From: Nesterenkonia populi
Lineage (GTDB): Bacteria > Actinomycetota > Actinomycetes > Actinomycetales > Micrococcaceae
NCBI RefSeq assembly: GCF_007994735.1
Contig: NZ_VOIL01000001.1
Coordinates: forward strand, 248,001 to 312,000
Reading direction: 5' to 3'
DNA: 64,000 nt
In this document: piece after piece, positions 24,468-33,064 of the stretch
Position numbering within the stretch: the first letter of the stretch is position 1
How the letters are laid out: each line of letters opens with the position of its first letter
Program-made: the position numbers and the translations under genes
Notes under the pieces: generated by a model
What the model saw: the letters and a program-made list of their open reading frames with translations, nothing else
The model's database searches: none
What the model was told of the DNA's origin: nothing

Positions 24468-25667
24468 ATGACTTCTGCGCCTGCTTCTGCCGCCACGTCC
24501 GCTGTCGCCGCCGGCACCCCGTCTGTGGGACTGGTCGGCTGGCGCGGAATGGTGGGCTCCGTGCTCATCCAGCGGTTCCTCGACGAAGGAGACTTCGACC
24601 ACTTCAACCCGGTGTTCTTCTCCACCTCCAACGCGGGCGGCCCGGCGCCGGCCTTCGAGAACCTCGAGCTGGAGACCCCTTCCCTCCAGGATGCGCACGA
24701 CATCGAGACCCTGGCGAAGCTGCCGATCATCGTCACCGCCCAGGGCGGGGACTACACCAAAGCCGTCTACCCCAAGCTGCGGGAGGCCGGCTGGGACGGC
24801 GTATGGATCGATGCCGCCTCCACTCTGCGCATGGAGGACTCCAGCATCATCACCCTGGACCCCATCAACCGGGACGTGATCGACGCCGGGCTCGATGCGG
24901 GGGTCAAAGAGTTCGTCGGCGGCAACTGCACCGTCTCCTGCATGCTGATGGGCCTGGGCGGGCTCTTCAAGGAGGACCTGATCGAGTGGGGCACGGCCAT
25001 GACCTATCAGGCGGCATCCGGCGGCGGCGCGAAGCACATGCGTGAGCTGCTGAACCAGTTCGGCGCCCTGAGCGAGACCGTCGGCGCCGAGCTGGAGGAC
25101 CCGGCATCCGCCATCCTCGACATCGACCGCAGAGTGCTTGAGGCTCAGCGCGGCGGCGTCGACGCCTCCAACTTCGGGGTGCCGCTGGCCGGCTCCCTCA
25201 TCCCCTGGATCGACGCGGATCTCGGCAACGGCGTCGCCAAGGAGGAATGGAAGGGCGGCGTGGAGACCAACAAGATCCTCGGCCGCGGCGACAGCCTCGC
25301 TCCCGGCGTGGACCGCCGCGGGGACGCTGTGCCCTTCGACTCCCTGTGCGTGCGCATCGGTGCTCTGCGCTCGCACTCACAGGCACTGACCCTGAAGCTG
25401 CGCGAGGACCTCTCCGTGGAGGAGATCGAGTCCATCATCGACAAGGGCACCGAATACTCGAAGGTGGTGCCCAACGAGAAGGAGGCCACCATGGATCAGC
25501 TGACCCCCGTGGCCGCCACCGGCGAGCTGACCATCCCGGTGGGCCGCATCCGCAAGCTCGAGATGGGCCCTGAGTACATCAGCGCCTTCACCGTGGGCGA
25601 CCAGCTCCTGTGGGGTGCGGCCGAGCCGCTGCGCCGGATGCTGCTGATCTCCATCGGCAAGCTCTGA
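24468..25667 (+). CDS. asd: Aspartate-semialdehyde dehydrogenase (enterobacterial-type)
   Basis: 399 residues from the ATG at 24468; TAGGGT lies seven bases upstream (GGAGAG may serve as a ribosome site; an in-frame GTG is at 24459). The protein is colinear with the long E. coli-type Asd: [34 protein letters not shown], catalytic C154 in [29 protein letters not shown] and EWKG..ETNKIL, plus a short insert (about 9 residues after KILGRGD). Reduces aspartyl phosphate for the Lys/Met/Thr and diaminopimelate pathway. cysK follows by nine bases. Confidence 0.95.
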   Translation: MTSAPASAATSAVAAGTPSVGLVGWRGMVGSVLIQRFLDEGDFDHFNPVFFSTSNAGGPAPAFENLELETPSLQDAHDIETLAKLPIIVTAQGGDYTKAVYPKLREAGWDGVWIDAASTLRMEDSSIITLDPINRDVIDAGLDAGVKEFVGGNCTVSCMLMGLGGLFKEDLIEWGTAMTYQAASGGGAKHMRELLNQFGALSETVGAELEDPASAILDIDRRVLEAQRGGVDASNFGVPLAGSLIPWIDADLGNGVAKEEWKGGVETNKILGRGDSLAPGVDRRGDAVPFDSLCVRIGALRSHSQALTLKLREDLSVEEIESIIDKGTEYSKVVPNEKEATMDQLTPVAATGELTIPVGRIRKLEMGPEYISAFTVGDQLLWGAAEPLRRMLLISIGKL

Positions 25668-25676
25668 TCGCGTCAC

Positions 25677-26633
25677 ATGGGCCGAATCTTCTCGAACCTC
25701 ACTGAGCTCGTCGGCGGCACCCCGCTGCTGGACGTCACCGCCGCGGTCCCCGGCTCCAAGGCGCGGATCCTGGCGAAGCTGGAATACTTCAGCCCTGCCT
25801 CCAGCGTGAAGGACCGCACAGCCCTGTCCATCGTGCAGACAGCCGTCGCCGAGGAGAAGCTCAAGCCGGGCGGGACCGTCGTGGAGGCCTCCAGCGGCAA
25901 CACAGGGATCGCCCTGGCCTGGATCGGCGCGGCGCTGGGCTACAAGGTGATCATCGCCATGCCCGACGACGCCTCGGTGGAGCGCCGCGGACTGCTCGAG
26001 GCGCTCGGCGCCGAGGTGGTGCTGACCCCCGGCAAGGACGCCATGGCCGGAGCCAACCAGCGGGCCGGGCAGATAGTGGAGGAGACGCCCGGCGCCTTCC
26101 TGTCCGGCCAAGGCGGAAACCCAGCCAACCCGAAGGTGCACCGGGAGACCACCGGCCCCGAGATCTGGGCCGACACCGACGGCGAGCTGGACTTCTTGGT
26201 GGCGACCACGGGCACCGGGGGAACCTTCACCGGAGCCGCCGAGTACCTGAAGTCACAGAACCCTCGGGTGCAGGCGGTTGCCGTGGAGCCTGCCGAGGCG
26301 CCGGTGCTGCGCGGCGGGGAGTTCAGCCCCCACCTCATCCAGGGAATCATCGGCGGCAACGGGGTCCCGCCGGTGCTGGAGCTGGAGCTCGCCGACGAGA
26401 TCCTCGACGTCCCCGGGGCTGAGGCATACCGGGTGGCGCGGGAGCTGGCGCACTCTGTGGGCCTGCTGGTCGGCATCTCCTCCGGCGCCGCCCTGCACGC
26501 CGCCGAGCAGCTGGCGGTGCGCCCCGAGAACGAGGGCAGGACGATCGTGGCGGTCTTCCCCGACGGCGGTGAGCGATACCTCTCCACCGGCCTCTACACC
26601 GGAGACATCCCCACCCCCGGGGAACGGGTCTGA
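25677..26633 (+). CDS. cysK: Cysteine synthase (O-acetylserine sulfhydrylase)
   Basis: 318 residues. PLP lysine K45 in SSVKDRTAL, EASSGNTGIALAWIG for the cofactor phosphate/substrate loop, TGTGGTFTGAAEYL glycine loop, and GISSGAALHAA near the C-terminus. Makes cysteine from O-acetylserine and sulfide. The ATG is nine bases after the asd stop without a clear ribosome site, so translation is probably coupled. CysM is the alternative; the loop sequence fits CysK better. Confidence 0.9.
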   Translation: MGRIFSNLTELVGGTPLLDVTAAVPGSKARILAKLEYFSPASSVKDRTALSIVQTAVAEEKLKPGGTVVEASSGNTGIALAWIGAALGYKVIIAMPDDASVERRGLLEALGAEVVLTPGKDAMAGANQRAGQIVEETPGAFLSGQGGNPANPKVHRETTGPEIWADTDGELDFLVATTGTGGTFTGAAEYLKSQNPRVQAVAVEPAEAPVLRGGEFSPHLIQGIIGGNGVPPVLELELADEILDVPGAEAYRVARELAHSVGLLVGISSGAALHAAEQLAVRPENEGRTIVAVFPDGGERYLSTGLYTGDIPTPGERV

Positions 26634-26647
26634 ACAGGCGGCTCAGC

Positions 26648-27757
26648 TCACAGCTGGCAGCCGATGAGGACTGGTTCGGGGCGCAGCTCGATGCCGAAGG
26701 CGTCCTTCACCTTGTCGCGTGCGGCGCGCGCCACGGTCAGCAGATCCTCCGTGCTGGCCCCGCCGCGGTTGGTGACCGCCAACGTGTGCTTGGTGGACAG
26801 GGAGGCCTTTCCAGCCGTCAGGTCTGCGCCGAAGCCCCTGCCTGCTCCCGCGTTGTCGATCAGCCAGGCCGCTGAGAGCTTCACCAGCGGCTCGCCCTCC
26901 TCGTTGTCTCCGGCCGGGAAGCGGGGCGCCTCGGCCGGGATGTGCTCAGCCGAGGACGCCGGGACGATCGGGTTGGTGAAGAAGGAGCCGGTGGACCAGG
27001 TGTCATAGTCATCGGGATCCACCACCATGCCTTTGGAGCCGCGCAGCTCCAGGACCTTCTGGCGGACCGCAAGCAGATCCGTACGCCGCTGCTCCTCCGG
27101 CAGACTGATGTCCAGGCCCAGCTGACGTGCCAGCTCCGCGTAGCGGACAGGGGCCGACAGCGCCCGGCCGGGGGCGTGGCTCAGCCGGAAGCGGACCTCG
27201 ACCACCACGTAGCGGGGCGAGCCGGCGATGGTCTCCCGCTTCAGCAGGGAGTCCCGGTAGCCGAACTCGAGCTCCTCGTTGGTGAGCACGACCCGCTCAT
27301 CCTCAAGCCGGTCCCAAGCGGTGATGTCCAGGAGGGTCTGTGAGACTTCGGCCCCGTAGGCGCCCACATTCTGCACCGGCACGGCACCAGTGGCGCCGGG
27401 AATCCCGGAGAGGGCCTCCACGCCGGACAGACCACGCTCCACCGTCCAGGCGACCACGTCGTCCCACAGGTGCCCAGCTGCCACCGTGACGATGACGCCG
27501 TCCTCATCCACCGGCTCGGCGCTGATGCCTGAGAAAGCCAGCTGCAGGACGGTCCCGTCGAAACCGTCCTGGGAGACGAGAAGGTTGGAGCCTCCGCCGA
27601 GGACCAGGAGGGTGTCACGGCCGGCGGCGCGGTCCTCATCGCTGGGCAGGTGGTGCTCCCGCAGCACGGCCAGGACGAGCTGGTCGGAGGAGGCGGTGAT
27701 CCACTCCCCCGCCGGTCCGCCCACGCGGGCAGTCGTGTTCTGGGCGAAAGTCTTCAT
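26648..27757 (-). CDS. murB: UDP-N-acetylenolpyruvoylglucosamine reductase (MurB type I)
   Basis: 369 residues from the ATG at 27757, which has TAGGGT eight bases upstream; the 14-residue upstream extension is not family-like. FAD-binding NTTARVGGPA and LVLGGGSNLLVSQDGF, GIPGATGAVPVQNVGAYGAE, the active-site serine region TGSFFTNPIV and AAWLIDNAG. It reduces UDP-GlcNAc-enolpyruvate to UDP-MurNAc for peptidoglycan. Convergent with cysK, with only 14 bases between stops and no clear terminator. Confidence 0.96.
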   Translation of the reverse strand: MKTFAQNTTARVGGPAGEWITASSDQLVLAVLREHHLPSDEDRAAGRDTLLVLGGGSNLLVSQDGFDGTVLQLAFSGISAEPVDEDGVIVTVAAGHLWDDVVAWTVERGLSGVEALSGIPGATGAVPVQNVGAYGAEVSQTLLDITAWDRLEDERVVLTNEELEFGYRDSLLKRETIAGSPRYVVVEVRFRLSHAPGRALSAPVRYAELARQLGLDISLPEEQRRTDLLAVRQKVLELRGSKGMVVDPDDYDTWSTGSFFTNPIVPASSAEHIPAEAPRFPAGDNEEGEPLVKLSAAWLIDNAGAGRGFGADLTAGKASLSTKHTLAVTNRGGASTEDLLTVARAARDKVKDAFGIELRPEPVLIGCQL

Positions 27758-27888
27758 CGGCACTGACCCTATCCCGGACGAACCGCCGAGGACCGACATC
27801 GCGCCTGACGAGTTCTCCGCATAGGATCTACCCCGGCCTGAGCAACGGATCGGGCATCGCCGCTGCGCCTACGAAGGATCTGAGGACC

Positions 27889-29274
27889 ATGACCGCCGTG
27901 CAGAACAGCAGGAGCGCCGCGCTCTGGTTCATCCTGCCCTCCCTCCTGGGCGTCTTCATCTTCATGGTTCCGGTGCCCGACGGCGCCGGATCGCTGACCA
28001 TCCCCATCGCGTGGATGGCGGGGAACGTGGGCGATGCGCTGGCAGCGCTGATCCCTTGGCTTCTGCTGGCGCTGCTGGCCGTCTCCGCTGTCGGCACCAT
28101 CCTCTACAGGGCGGCCCGCCCCGCTCTCCTGGAGAACGAGTGGGGCAGGACCCTGTTCAAGGCCTCCCCCTTCTGGCTGGTGACCCGAGTGCTGGGACTG
28201 GTGTTCGGCGTCGCGATCCTCTTCCAGCTCGGCCCGGAATGGATATGGGGCGATGACACCGGCGGGCTGATCCTGGAGCTGGCCTCACTGCTGGTCGTGG
28301 TCTTCGCCCTGGCCGGCTTCCTGCTCCCGCTGCTGCTGAGCTTCGGGCTCCTGGACTTTGCCGGCGCCCTGCTGACCACAGTGATGCGCCCGCTGTTCAA
28401 GGTGCCGGGACGCTCCTCGGTGGTGGGGCTCACCTCCTGGCTGGGCGACGGCACCATCGGCGTGCTGATGACCAACCAGCAGTACGTTCAGGGCCACTAC
28501 ACCAAGCGTGAGGCCGCGGTGCTGGGCACCACCTTCAACATCGTCTCGGTGACGTTCATCGTGGTGATCCTGGGCTACCTGAGCCTGGAGCATATGTTCG
28601 CTCCGTTCTACCTCACGATCATCGCGGCCGGCCTCGCCGCGGCGATCATCATGCCGCGCATCCCCCCGTTGTCACGCTTCCCCGACGAGCTTGCCGAAGG
28701 CATCACCGCTGACCCGCGCACCGCGGCCCATGCGGCAGTATCCCCGGGGACCGGCCAGAAGCACGACGAGGAGCAGTCCCAGCCCCTGCTGCGTCGCGCC
28801 TGGGACAGTGCCCTGACGCGGGGAAGCCAGGTCCGGGTGCGCGAAGTGGCCCGCAGCGGCGCCTCGAACGCCCTGGAGATGTGGCTCGCGGTGATCCCCA
28901 TCATCCTGGCGGTCGGCACCATCGCAGTCGTCATCGCCGAGCACACGCCCCTGTTCAGCTGGCTGGGGTACCCGTTCGTCCCAGTGCTGGAGCTGATGCA
29001 GGTCCCGGAGGCCCAGGCCGCGTCGGAGACTGTCCTCATCGGCTTCGCGGATATGCTCCTGCCGGCCATCATCGGCGCCGGCATCGAAGCGGAGATGACC
29101 CGTTTCATCATCGGTGCCCTCTCAGTGAGCCAGCTGATCTTCATGTCCGAGACCGGCGGCATGCTGCTGGCCTCCCGGATCCCGGTGAAGTTCCACCACC
29201 TGGTGATGATCTTCCTGGGCCGCACCATCATCACCCTGCCGATCATCGTCGGCATGGCGCACCTCTTCTACTAG
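27889..29274 (+). CDS. YjiH family membrane protein (nucleoside-recognition/Gate domain)
   Basis: 461-residue polytopic membrane protein with about ten hydrophobic segments. The Gate-type domain pair is visible in GLTSWLGDGTIGVLMTNQQY and in ETVLIGFADMLLPAIIGAGI followed by TRFIIGALSVSQLIFMSETG. A soluble acidic loop lies at about 268-310. Members are putative transporters of unknown substrate. AGGATCTGAGGA precedes the ATG. It stands alone between murB and an aldo/keto reductase. Confidence 0.85.
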   Translation: MTAVQNSRSAALWFILPSLLGVFIFMVPVPDGAGSLTIPIAWMAGNVGDALAALIPWLLLALLAVSAVGTILYRAARPALLENEWGRTLFKASPFWLVTRVLGLVFGVAILFQLGPEWIWGDDTGGLILELASLLVVVFALAGFLLPLLLSFGLLDFAGALLTTVMRPLFKVPGRSSVVGLTSWLGDGTIGVLMTNQQYVQGHYTKREAAVLGTTFNIVSVTFIVVILGYLSLEHMFAPFYLTIIAAGLAAAIIMPRIPPLSRFPDELAEGITADPRTAAHAAVSPGTGQKHDEEQSQPLLRRAWDSALTRGSQVRVREVARSGASNALEMWLAVIPIILAVGTIAVVIAEHTPLFSWLGYPFVPVLELMQVPEAQAASETVLIGFADMLLPAIIGAGIEAEMTRFIIGALSVSQLIFMSETGGMLLASRIPVKFHHLVMIFLGRTIITLPIIVGMAHLFY

Positions 29275-29311
29275 AGGCGCAAGCAGGCAGGACATGAACC
29301 GGCGAGGGGCC

Positions 29312-30301
29312 TCAGGAGCGCGGCAGCGGGGCCCCCGCTGAGATGAGCCCCTTCTCAAGCAGCTCCTCCCAGAACGCCCCCGGAATGTCAGCACTCATCG
29401 CCGAGACGTCTTCCGCGATGCGCTCGGGACGGCTCGAGCCGGGAATGACCGCAGCCACCGCGGGGTGGGCCGCGGAGAATCGGATCGCGGCAGCTTTCAG
29501 GCTGATGCGGTGCTGCTCCGCGATCGCCGTGAGCTCGGTGACCCGCTGTTCGATGCGGGGCGGGATCTCCGCGTAGTTGTAGTGGTCGCCGCCCAGCAGA
29601 GCGCCCGAGTTGAAGGGCCCGCCGACAACGATCCGAGCGCCCTTCTCCTCAGCGCTGGGCATCATGCGCTGCAGAGCGCGCTCATGGTTCAGGAGGGTGT
29701 ACTGGGTGGCGGAGAGGCTGATCGTCGGGGCGGCCTCGTCCATATCCAGGGCCAGCTCTATGGGTTCCGTCGTGTTGACGCCCAAGCCCCACCCGGCGAT
29801 GACGCCCTCCTGCTGAAGGCGCGCAAGAGTACGGAAGGCACCGGTGCGCGCCTCGTCGAACTTTGAGATCCAGTCATCCCCGAAGTGGTCCCGCGAGATG
29901 TCATGGACGAACACAAAGTCCAGCCGGTCGGTCTTCAGCCGCTCCAGGCTCTGTTCGATGGCCCGCGCAGTGCCGTCGGCGGAGTAGTCCGTGGTGACCC
30001 TGTTCGGCCGGCCGTGCGCGAACAGGCCCTCCTTCTCCTCCTGCTCATCGAGGATCAGGCGCCCCACCTTGGTGCTCAATGCGTAGTCGTCGCGGTGGTG
30101 CTGCGACAGCGCCTCTCCCAGGCGAGCCTCAGCCAAACCAGCACCGTAGAAGGGGGCAGTGTCAAAGTACCGGATGCCTTGGTCCCATGCGGCCTCAACA
30201 GTCGCCAGGGCCTCTTCCTCGGGTATGGCACGGTACATGTTCCCCAGGGGTGCGGTCCCGAATCCGATCTTGTCCTTCAACACGCTGCGTATGTCGCCCA
30301 T
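29312..30301 (-). CDS. Aldo/keto reductase
   Basis: 329 residues with the AKR barrel signature: RYFDTAPFYGAGLAEARLGE (catalytic Asp and Tyr), STKVGRLI (Lys) and DFVFVHDISRDHFGDD (His). The C-terminal NADP site has AVIPGSSRPERIAEDV. It is closest in layout to D-threo-aldose/L-fucose 1-dehydrogenase types with their longer loop after STKVGRL. Oxidises or reduces sugars or aldehydes; substrate unknown. The ATG has AAGGGAAG upstream. Transcribed alone, convergent with the YjiH gene. Confidence 0.88.
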   Translation of the reverse strand: MGDIRSVLKDKIGFGTAPLGNMYRAIPEEEALATVEAAWDQGIRYFDTAPFYGAGLAEARLGEALSQHHRDDYALSTKVGRLILDEQEEKEGLFAHGRPNRVTTDYSADGTARAIEQSLERLKTDRLDFVFVHDISRDHFGDDWISKFDEARTGAFRTLARLQQEGVIAGWGLGVNTTEPIELALDMDEAAPTISLSATQYTLLNHERALQRMMPSAEEKGARIVVGGPFNSGALLGGDHYNYAEIPPRIEQRVTELTAIAEQHRISLKAAAIRFSAAHPAVAAVIPGSSRPERIAEDVSAMSADIPGAFWEELLEKGLISAGAPLPRS

Positions 30302-30488
30302 AGGGAAGCTTCCCTTCTTGTCGGCTGTCCTTACCAGGCAGGACGGCCCGTCGCTCGCGACCGTCGTCCTCTGACCAACGGCAGAGCTCCGCTCATTCTT
30401 CCCATCACGGAGGTGAAGGAAGCTCCAGCTTCCAGCTGTGCCATGGAATGAGGCGCTCGCATGTCACGGCGCACTGCGCTGAAGGGCC

Positions 30489-31019
30489 TCAGTGCCCAGA
30501 CGGCGGAAGCTTCACCAGCGCCTGAGTCTTGGCGAGGACCTTGGTGCGGTCCTCCCTCTCGAGCAGCTCGACGGTGAGGTCGATGCGGACGGTGCCGGCC
30601 TCTTCGTCGAGCTTGCCGACCTTGCCGGTGATCTCCAGCTCGGCGGTCGTCTGCTCGGGCGAGCCTGACGCGGCGTCGGCCACGGGCACGGGCTTGGTGA
30701 AGCGGGTCTGATAGTCGACGACGGCGCCCGGGTCGCCGGCCCACTGGCTCACCAGGTCCACGGCCGCGCCCATGGTCAGCATCCCGTGGGCGATCACGCC
30801 GTCGAGCCCGACCTCGCGGGCGAAGCGCTCGTTCCAGTGGATCGGGTTGTGGTCCCCGGAGGCAGCGGCGTAGCGGATGAGGTCCGCGCGGGAGAGGCTG
30901 ACCCGGCTGCTGCCGATGCTCCGGCCCTTCCGGAGCTGGTCCCAGCTGCGGGCAGAGCCCGCTAGCTTCTCGGCAGCCTGCGGCGGCGTCTGCCTTCGCG
31001 CCTGAAGATCCTCAGTCAT
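30489..31019 (-). CDS. MaoC-like dehydratase (HadB-like)
   Basis: 176 residues. The hot-dog fold hydratase signature ASGDHNPIHWNERFAREVGL with VIAHGMLTMG provides the catalytic Asp/His. C-terminal beta strands contain FTKPVPV and AELEITGKV. Likely pairs with the upstream HadA-like protein as a (3R)-hydroxyacyl thioester dehydratase; in mycobacteria HadAB serves fatty acid elongation. Its start overlaps the HadA-like stop (TGATG). A 40-residue hydrophilic extension precedes the domain. Confidence 0.85.
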   Translation of the reverse strand: MTEDLQARRQTPPQAAEKLAGSARSWDQLRKGRSIGSSRVSLSRADLIRYAAASGDHNPIHWNERFAREVGLDGVIAHGMLTMGAAVDLVSQWAGDPGAVVDYQTRFTKPVPVADAASGSPEQTTAELEITGKVGKLDEEAGTVRIDLTVELLEREDRTKVLAKTQALVKLPPSGH

Positions 31020-31471
31020 CAGCTCTCCTCCTCAGCGCGGACCAGCAGGGATGACGTCACGGTGGACTTCGCCTGACCGTCCTGGTTGGTGATCTCGGTG
31101 ACGGTGGTGACCATCGCCCCGCCGCCCATCACACGAATACGGTCCAGGGTGGTCTGACCGGTCAGGGCCTCCCCGGCGGTGATCGGGGCATGGTGGGTGA
31201 ACCGCTCCTCAGCATGGACCACCCGGGAGAAGTCGATGCCGGCGGCCGGGTCGTTGATCACGGCTGCTTCGGCACGCTGGGCGACGACGACGGCGAAGCT
31301 CGGCGGAGCGACGAGGTCCGCGTGCCCCAGCCGCAAGGCGGCCTCAGGCTCAAAGTGGGCGGGGTGCTCGGCCTTCACCGCGGCGGCGAACTCACGGACC
31401 GCCTCCCGGGAGACCTGGTACGGCTGCGCGGGGTCATAGGTGTGCCCCTCGCGCTCGGCTGAGATGCTCAC
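31019..31471 (-). CDS. FAS1-like/HadA-type dehydratase subunit (UPF0336)
   Basis: 150 residues. YQVSREAVREFAAAVKAEHPAHF and DLVAPPSFAVVVAQRAEAAV match the N-terminal half-hot-dog of UPF0336/HadA proteins; VVHAEERFTHHAPITAGEAL and the GGGAMVTTVTEITNQ strand follow. It lacks its own full catalytic pair and is expected to form a heterodimer with the overlapping MaoC-like protein. Its ATG overlaps the stop of the small membrane protein by four bases. Confidence 0.85.
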   Translation of the reverse strand: MSISAEREGHTYDPAQPYQVSREAVREFAAAVKAEHPAHFEPEAALRLGHADLVAPPSFAVVVAQRAEAAVINDPAAGIDFSRVVHAEERFTHHAPITAGEALTGQTTLDRIRVMGGGAMVTTVTEITNQDGQAKSTVTSSLLVRAEEES

Positions 31472-31749
31472 GTGCTGCTCCTCTCGGCGTCATCGGCAGC
31501 ACCGCGCTTGCGAATGATGCGGGCGGCCTGCCCTTTGCGCAGCCCGATCCCCACCAGGTGGGAGACCATCCCGACGCCGAGCACCACCAGGCCCGCGGTC
31601 TGCAGCGCGGAGCTGTTCTGAATGCCGGACACCACGATGAGGATGATGCCGATCAGGCTGCCGGCCATACCGATGACCAGGGCGGCCCGGTACGCGGGGG
31701 TTCCGGTGGACCAGGGGTCCATCTGGGCGTTGGAGAGCTGCTGGGACAT
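31468..31749 (-). CDS. Small two-span membrane protein upstream of hadA/hadB
   Basis: 93 residues from the ATG at 31749, chosen because TAGGAT stands exactly seven bases before it (an ATG three codons upstream is also in frame). Two hydrophobic segments at about 22-42 and 50-72, then a basic tail (RKGQAARIIRKR). It is the first gene of a three-gene coupled unit with the HadA/HadB-like proteins, with an ATGA overlap. Function unknown. Confidence 0.7.
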   Translation of the reverse strand: MSQQLSNAQMDPWSTGTPAYRAALVIGMAGSLIGIILIVVSGIQNSSALQTAGLVVLGVGMVSHLVGIGLRKGQAARIIRKRGAADDAERSST

Positions 31750-31769
31750 CAGGCTCATCCTACCGGGGC

Positions 31770-32561
31770 TCAGAGGCTCGTCAGTGCCTCAGCGAAGCGG
31801 TCGAGGACCATCTCGGCAAGGCCGGCGGGGATGTCCGGGGTGCCGTCGGGGATGCTCAGCAGCGGCTCGGTGACAAGGTCTGCGCCCTGGGCGCCCAACT
31901 TGTCCTGGAAGTAGCCGGGGGCCAGCAGATAGCTGGCAATGGCGACCCGCCCGCCGGGCGCCGCGGCACGCGCCTCGGCGACGGCGTCGGCGACCGTGGG
32001 CTCGGCGAAGGAGAGGAAGGACGCCGTCACCGGGGCTCCGAGGAAGTCGGCGAGCATCTCCGCGGTCTCGCGGACATCGGCCTGGGCCGAGGTGTCGGAG
32101 GACCCGGCGCCGCCGAGGACGATCTGGTCCCTCTGGGGGTCCGCTCCTGCCTCGGAGAGCCGCTGGGCGAGGGCCTTGACCAGCCGCTCGTCGGGACCCA
32201 TCGCTCCGGCGATGGTCACCGGACGGGCGGTGTCCTCAACGGCCTCCCTCATGTCCACGTTGACGTGGAAGCCGGCCGAGAGCAGCAGCGGCACCAGCAC
32301 CGCCGGGGTGCCCTCCGGCAGGGAGTCCAGGGTGGCGGCGATGTCGGGCTGCTGGACGTCCACATGGCCCAGCTTCACCTGGGTGACCTTCTCGGCGCCG
32401 CGGGCAGCCTGGGCGACCTGCTCGGCGAGCGCGGCCACGACGGCCTGGCCGTGGGCGGAGGAGGTGCCGTGGGAGATCGCGGCGAGCGCGGCGGCGGGCT
32501 CCGTCCATGGCCCTTCGGAGGCGTTGGCCTGCAGCGTGATGCCTTCGGCGGAGACGCTCAT
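31770..32561 (-). CDS. Sirohydrochlorin chelatase (CbiX/SirB-like)
   Basis: 263 residues from the ATG at 32561, overlapping the nirD stop by four bases. Two related halves: LAAISHGTSSAHGQAVV with the catalytic His and LPEGTPAVLVPLLLSAGFHV in the first, and IASYLLAPGYFQDKLGAQGA in the second. Inserts iron (or cobalt) into sirohydrochlorin. Since siroheme is the cofactor of NirB and the gene is coupled to nirD, a ferrochelatase making siroheme for nitrite reductase is the best reading. Confidence 0.85.
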   Translation of the reverse strand: MSVSAEGITLQANASEGPWTEPAAALAAISHGTSSAHGQAVVAALAEQVAQAARGAEKVTQVKLGHVDVQQPDIAATLDSLPEGTPAVLVPLLLSAGFHVNVDMREAVEDTARPVTIAGAMGPDERLVKALAQRLSEAGADPQRDQIVLGGAGSSDTSAQADVRETAEMLADFLGAPVTASFLSFAEPTVADAVAEARAAAPGGRVAIASYLLAPGYFQDKLGAQGADLVTEPLLSIPDGTPDIPAGLAEMVLDRFAEALTSL

Positions 32562-32914
32562 GCGTTGACCTCCACCTGTCCGTCTGTGATGCGGACATCG
32601 TAGGTGCTGATGGCGGCGGCCTCGGGGTCGGAGAGGCATTCGCCGGTCTCGAGGGCGTAGACCTGCTTGTGTATGGGCGAGGCGATGGTGGGCATGCCGC
32701 CCTTGGACCCGACGATGCCGCGGGCGATCACGTTGGCGCGGGCCACCGGGTCCCAGTGGTCGACGGCGAAGACCCGGTCGCCGGGCAGGCGGACCAGGGC
32801 GATCTGCTTGCTGCCCACCAGGGCCGCCTCGCCCCACATGGGGTCGAGGTCGTCCATGCGGCAGATCGTGTGCCACTGGGTCTTCGCGGGGCGCTTCTCC
32901 TCGGTTTCAGCCAT
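32558..32914 (-). CDS. nirD: Nitrite reductase small subunit NirD
   Basis: 118 residues from the ATG at 32914, with TACGAT seven bases upstream (leaderless layout); an ATG at 32923 is also in frame. Rieske-like fold without Fe-S ligands, as in NirD: QIALVRLPGDRVFAVDHWDP, ARGIVGSKGGMPTIASPIHK, QVYALETGECLSD. Partner of NirB in NADH-dependent reduction of nitrite to ammonium. Unusually it is divergent from nirB rather than downstream of it, and is coupled to the sirohydrochlorin chelatase. Confidence 0.9.
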   Translation of the reverse strand: MAETEEKRPAKTQWHTICRMDDLDPMWGEAALVGSKQIALVRLPGDRVFAVDHWDPVARANVIARGIVGSKGGMPTIASPIHKQVYALETGECLSDPEAAAISTYDVRITDGQVEVNA

Positions 32915-32937
32915 TGGGATCATCGTAGCCAGCCCCC

Positions 32938-32975
32938 GTTTCAGATCAACAGGGCGGGCGTAAAAATCACCTCAC
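32938..32975 (-). promoter_or_regulatory. Weak GlnR-like box upstream of nirD
   Basis: Leftward reading: GTGAG-n6-TTTAC-n6-CCTGT-n6-GAAAC, 24-61 bases before the nirD ATG. The outer elements fit GTnAC and GnAAC, the inner ones hardly. The distance is the same as for the better boxes at nirB and nrtA, which is the main reason to list it. Confidence 0.3.
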
Positions 32976-33004
32976 AGAGATCCGGGCGAGGGTGTGAGGA
33001 GACT

Positions 33005-33042
33005 GTCACACCGGTCTCACACCTAGGTCACGGGGGTTTAAT
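33005..33042 (+). promoter_or_regulatory. GlnR-like box upstream of nirB
   Basis: GTCAC-n6-CTCAC-n6-GTCAC-n6-TTAAT. The two a-type half-sites (GTnAC) are perfect and exactly 22 bases apart, as in GlnR boxes of Streptomyces; the b-type sites are poor. It lies 23-60 bases before the nirB ATG. Confidence 0.55.
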
Positions 33043-33064
33043 GGCGCGCTGAGACTCTGGACCC

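Noticed and set aside
23838..25376. 512-codon minus frame across thyA, folA and asd
   Set aside because: Covers three conserved genes on the other strand.
30331..30744. 137-codon frame over the 3' end of the hadB-like gene
   Set aside because: Out-of-frame shadow rich in Arg/Gly; the MaoC-like gene explains the region.
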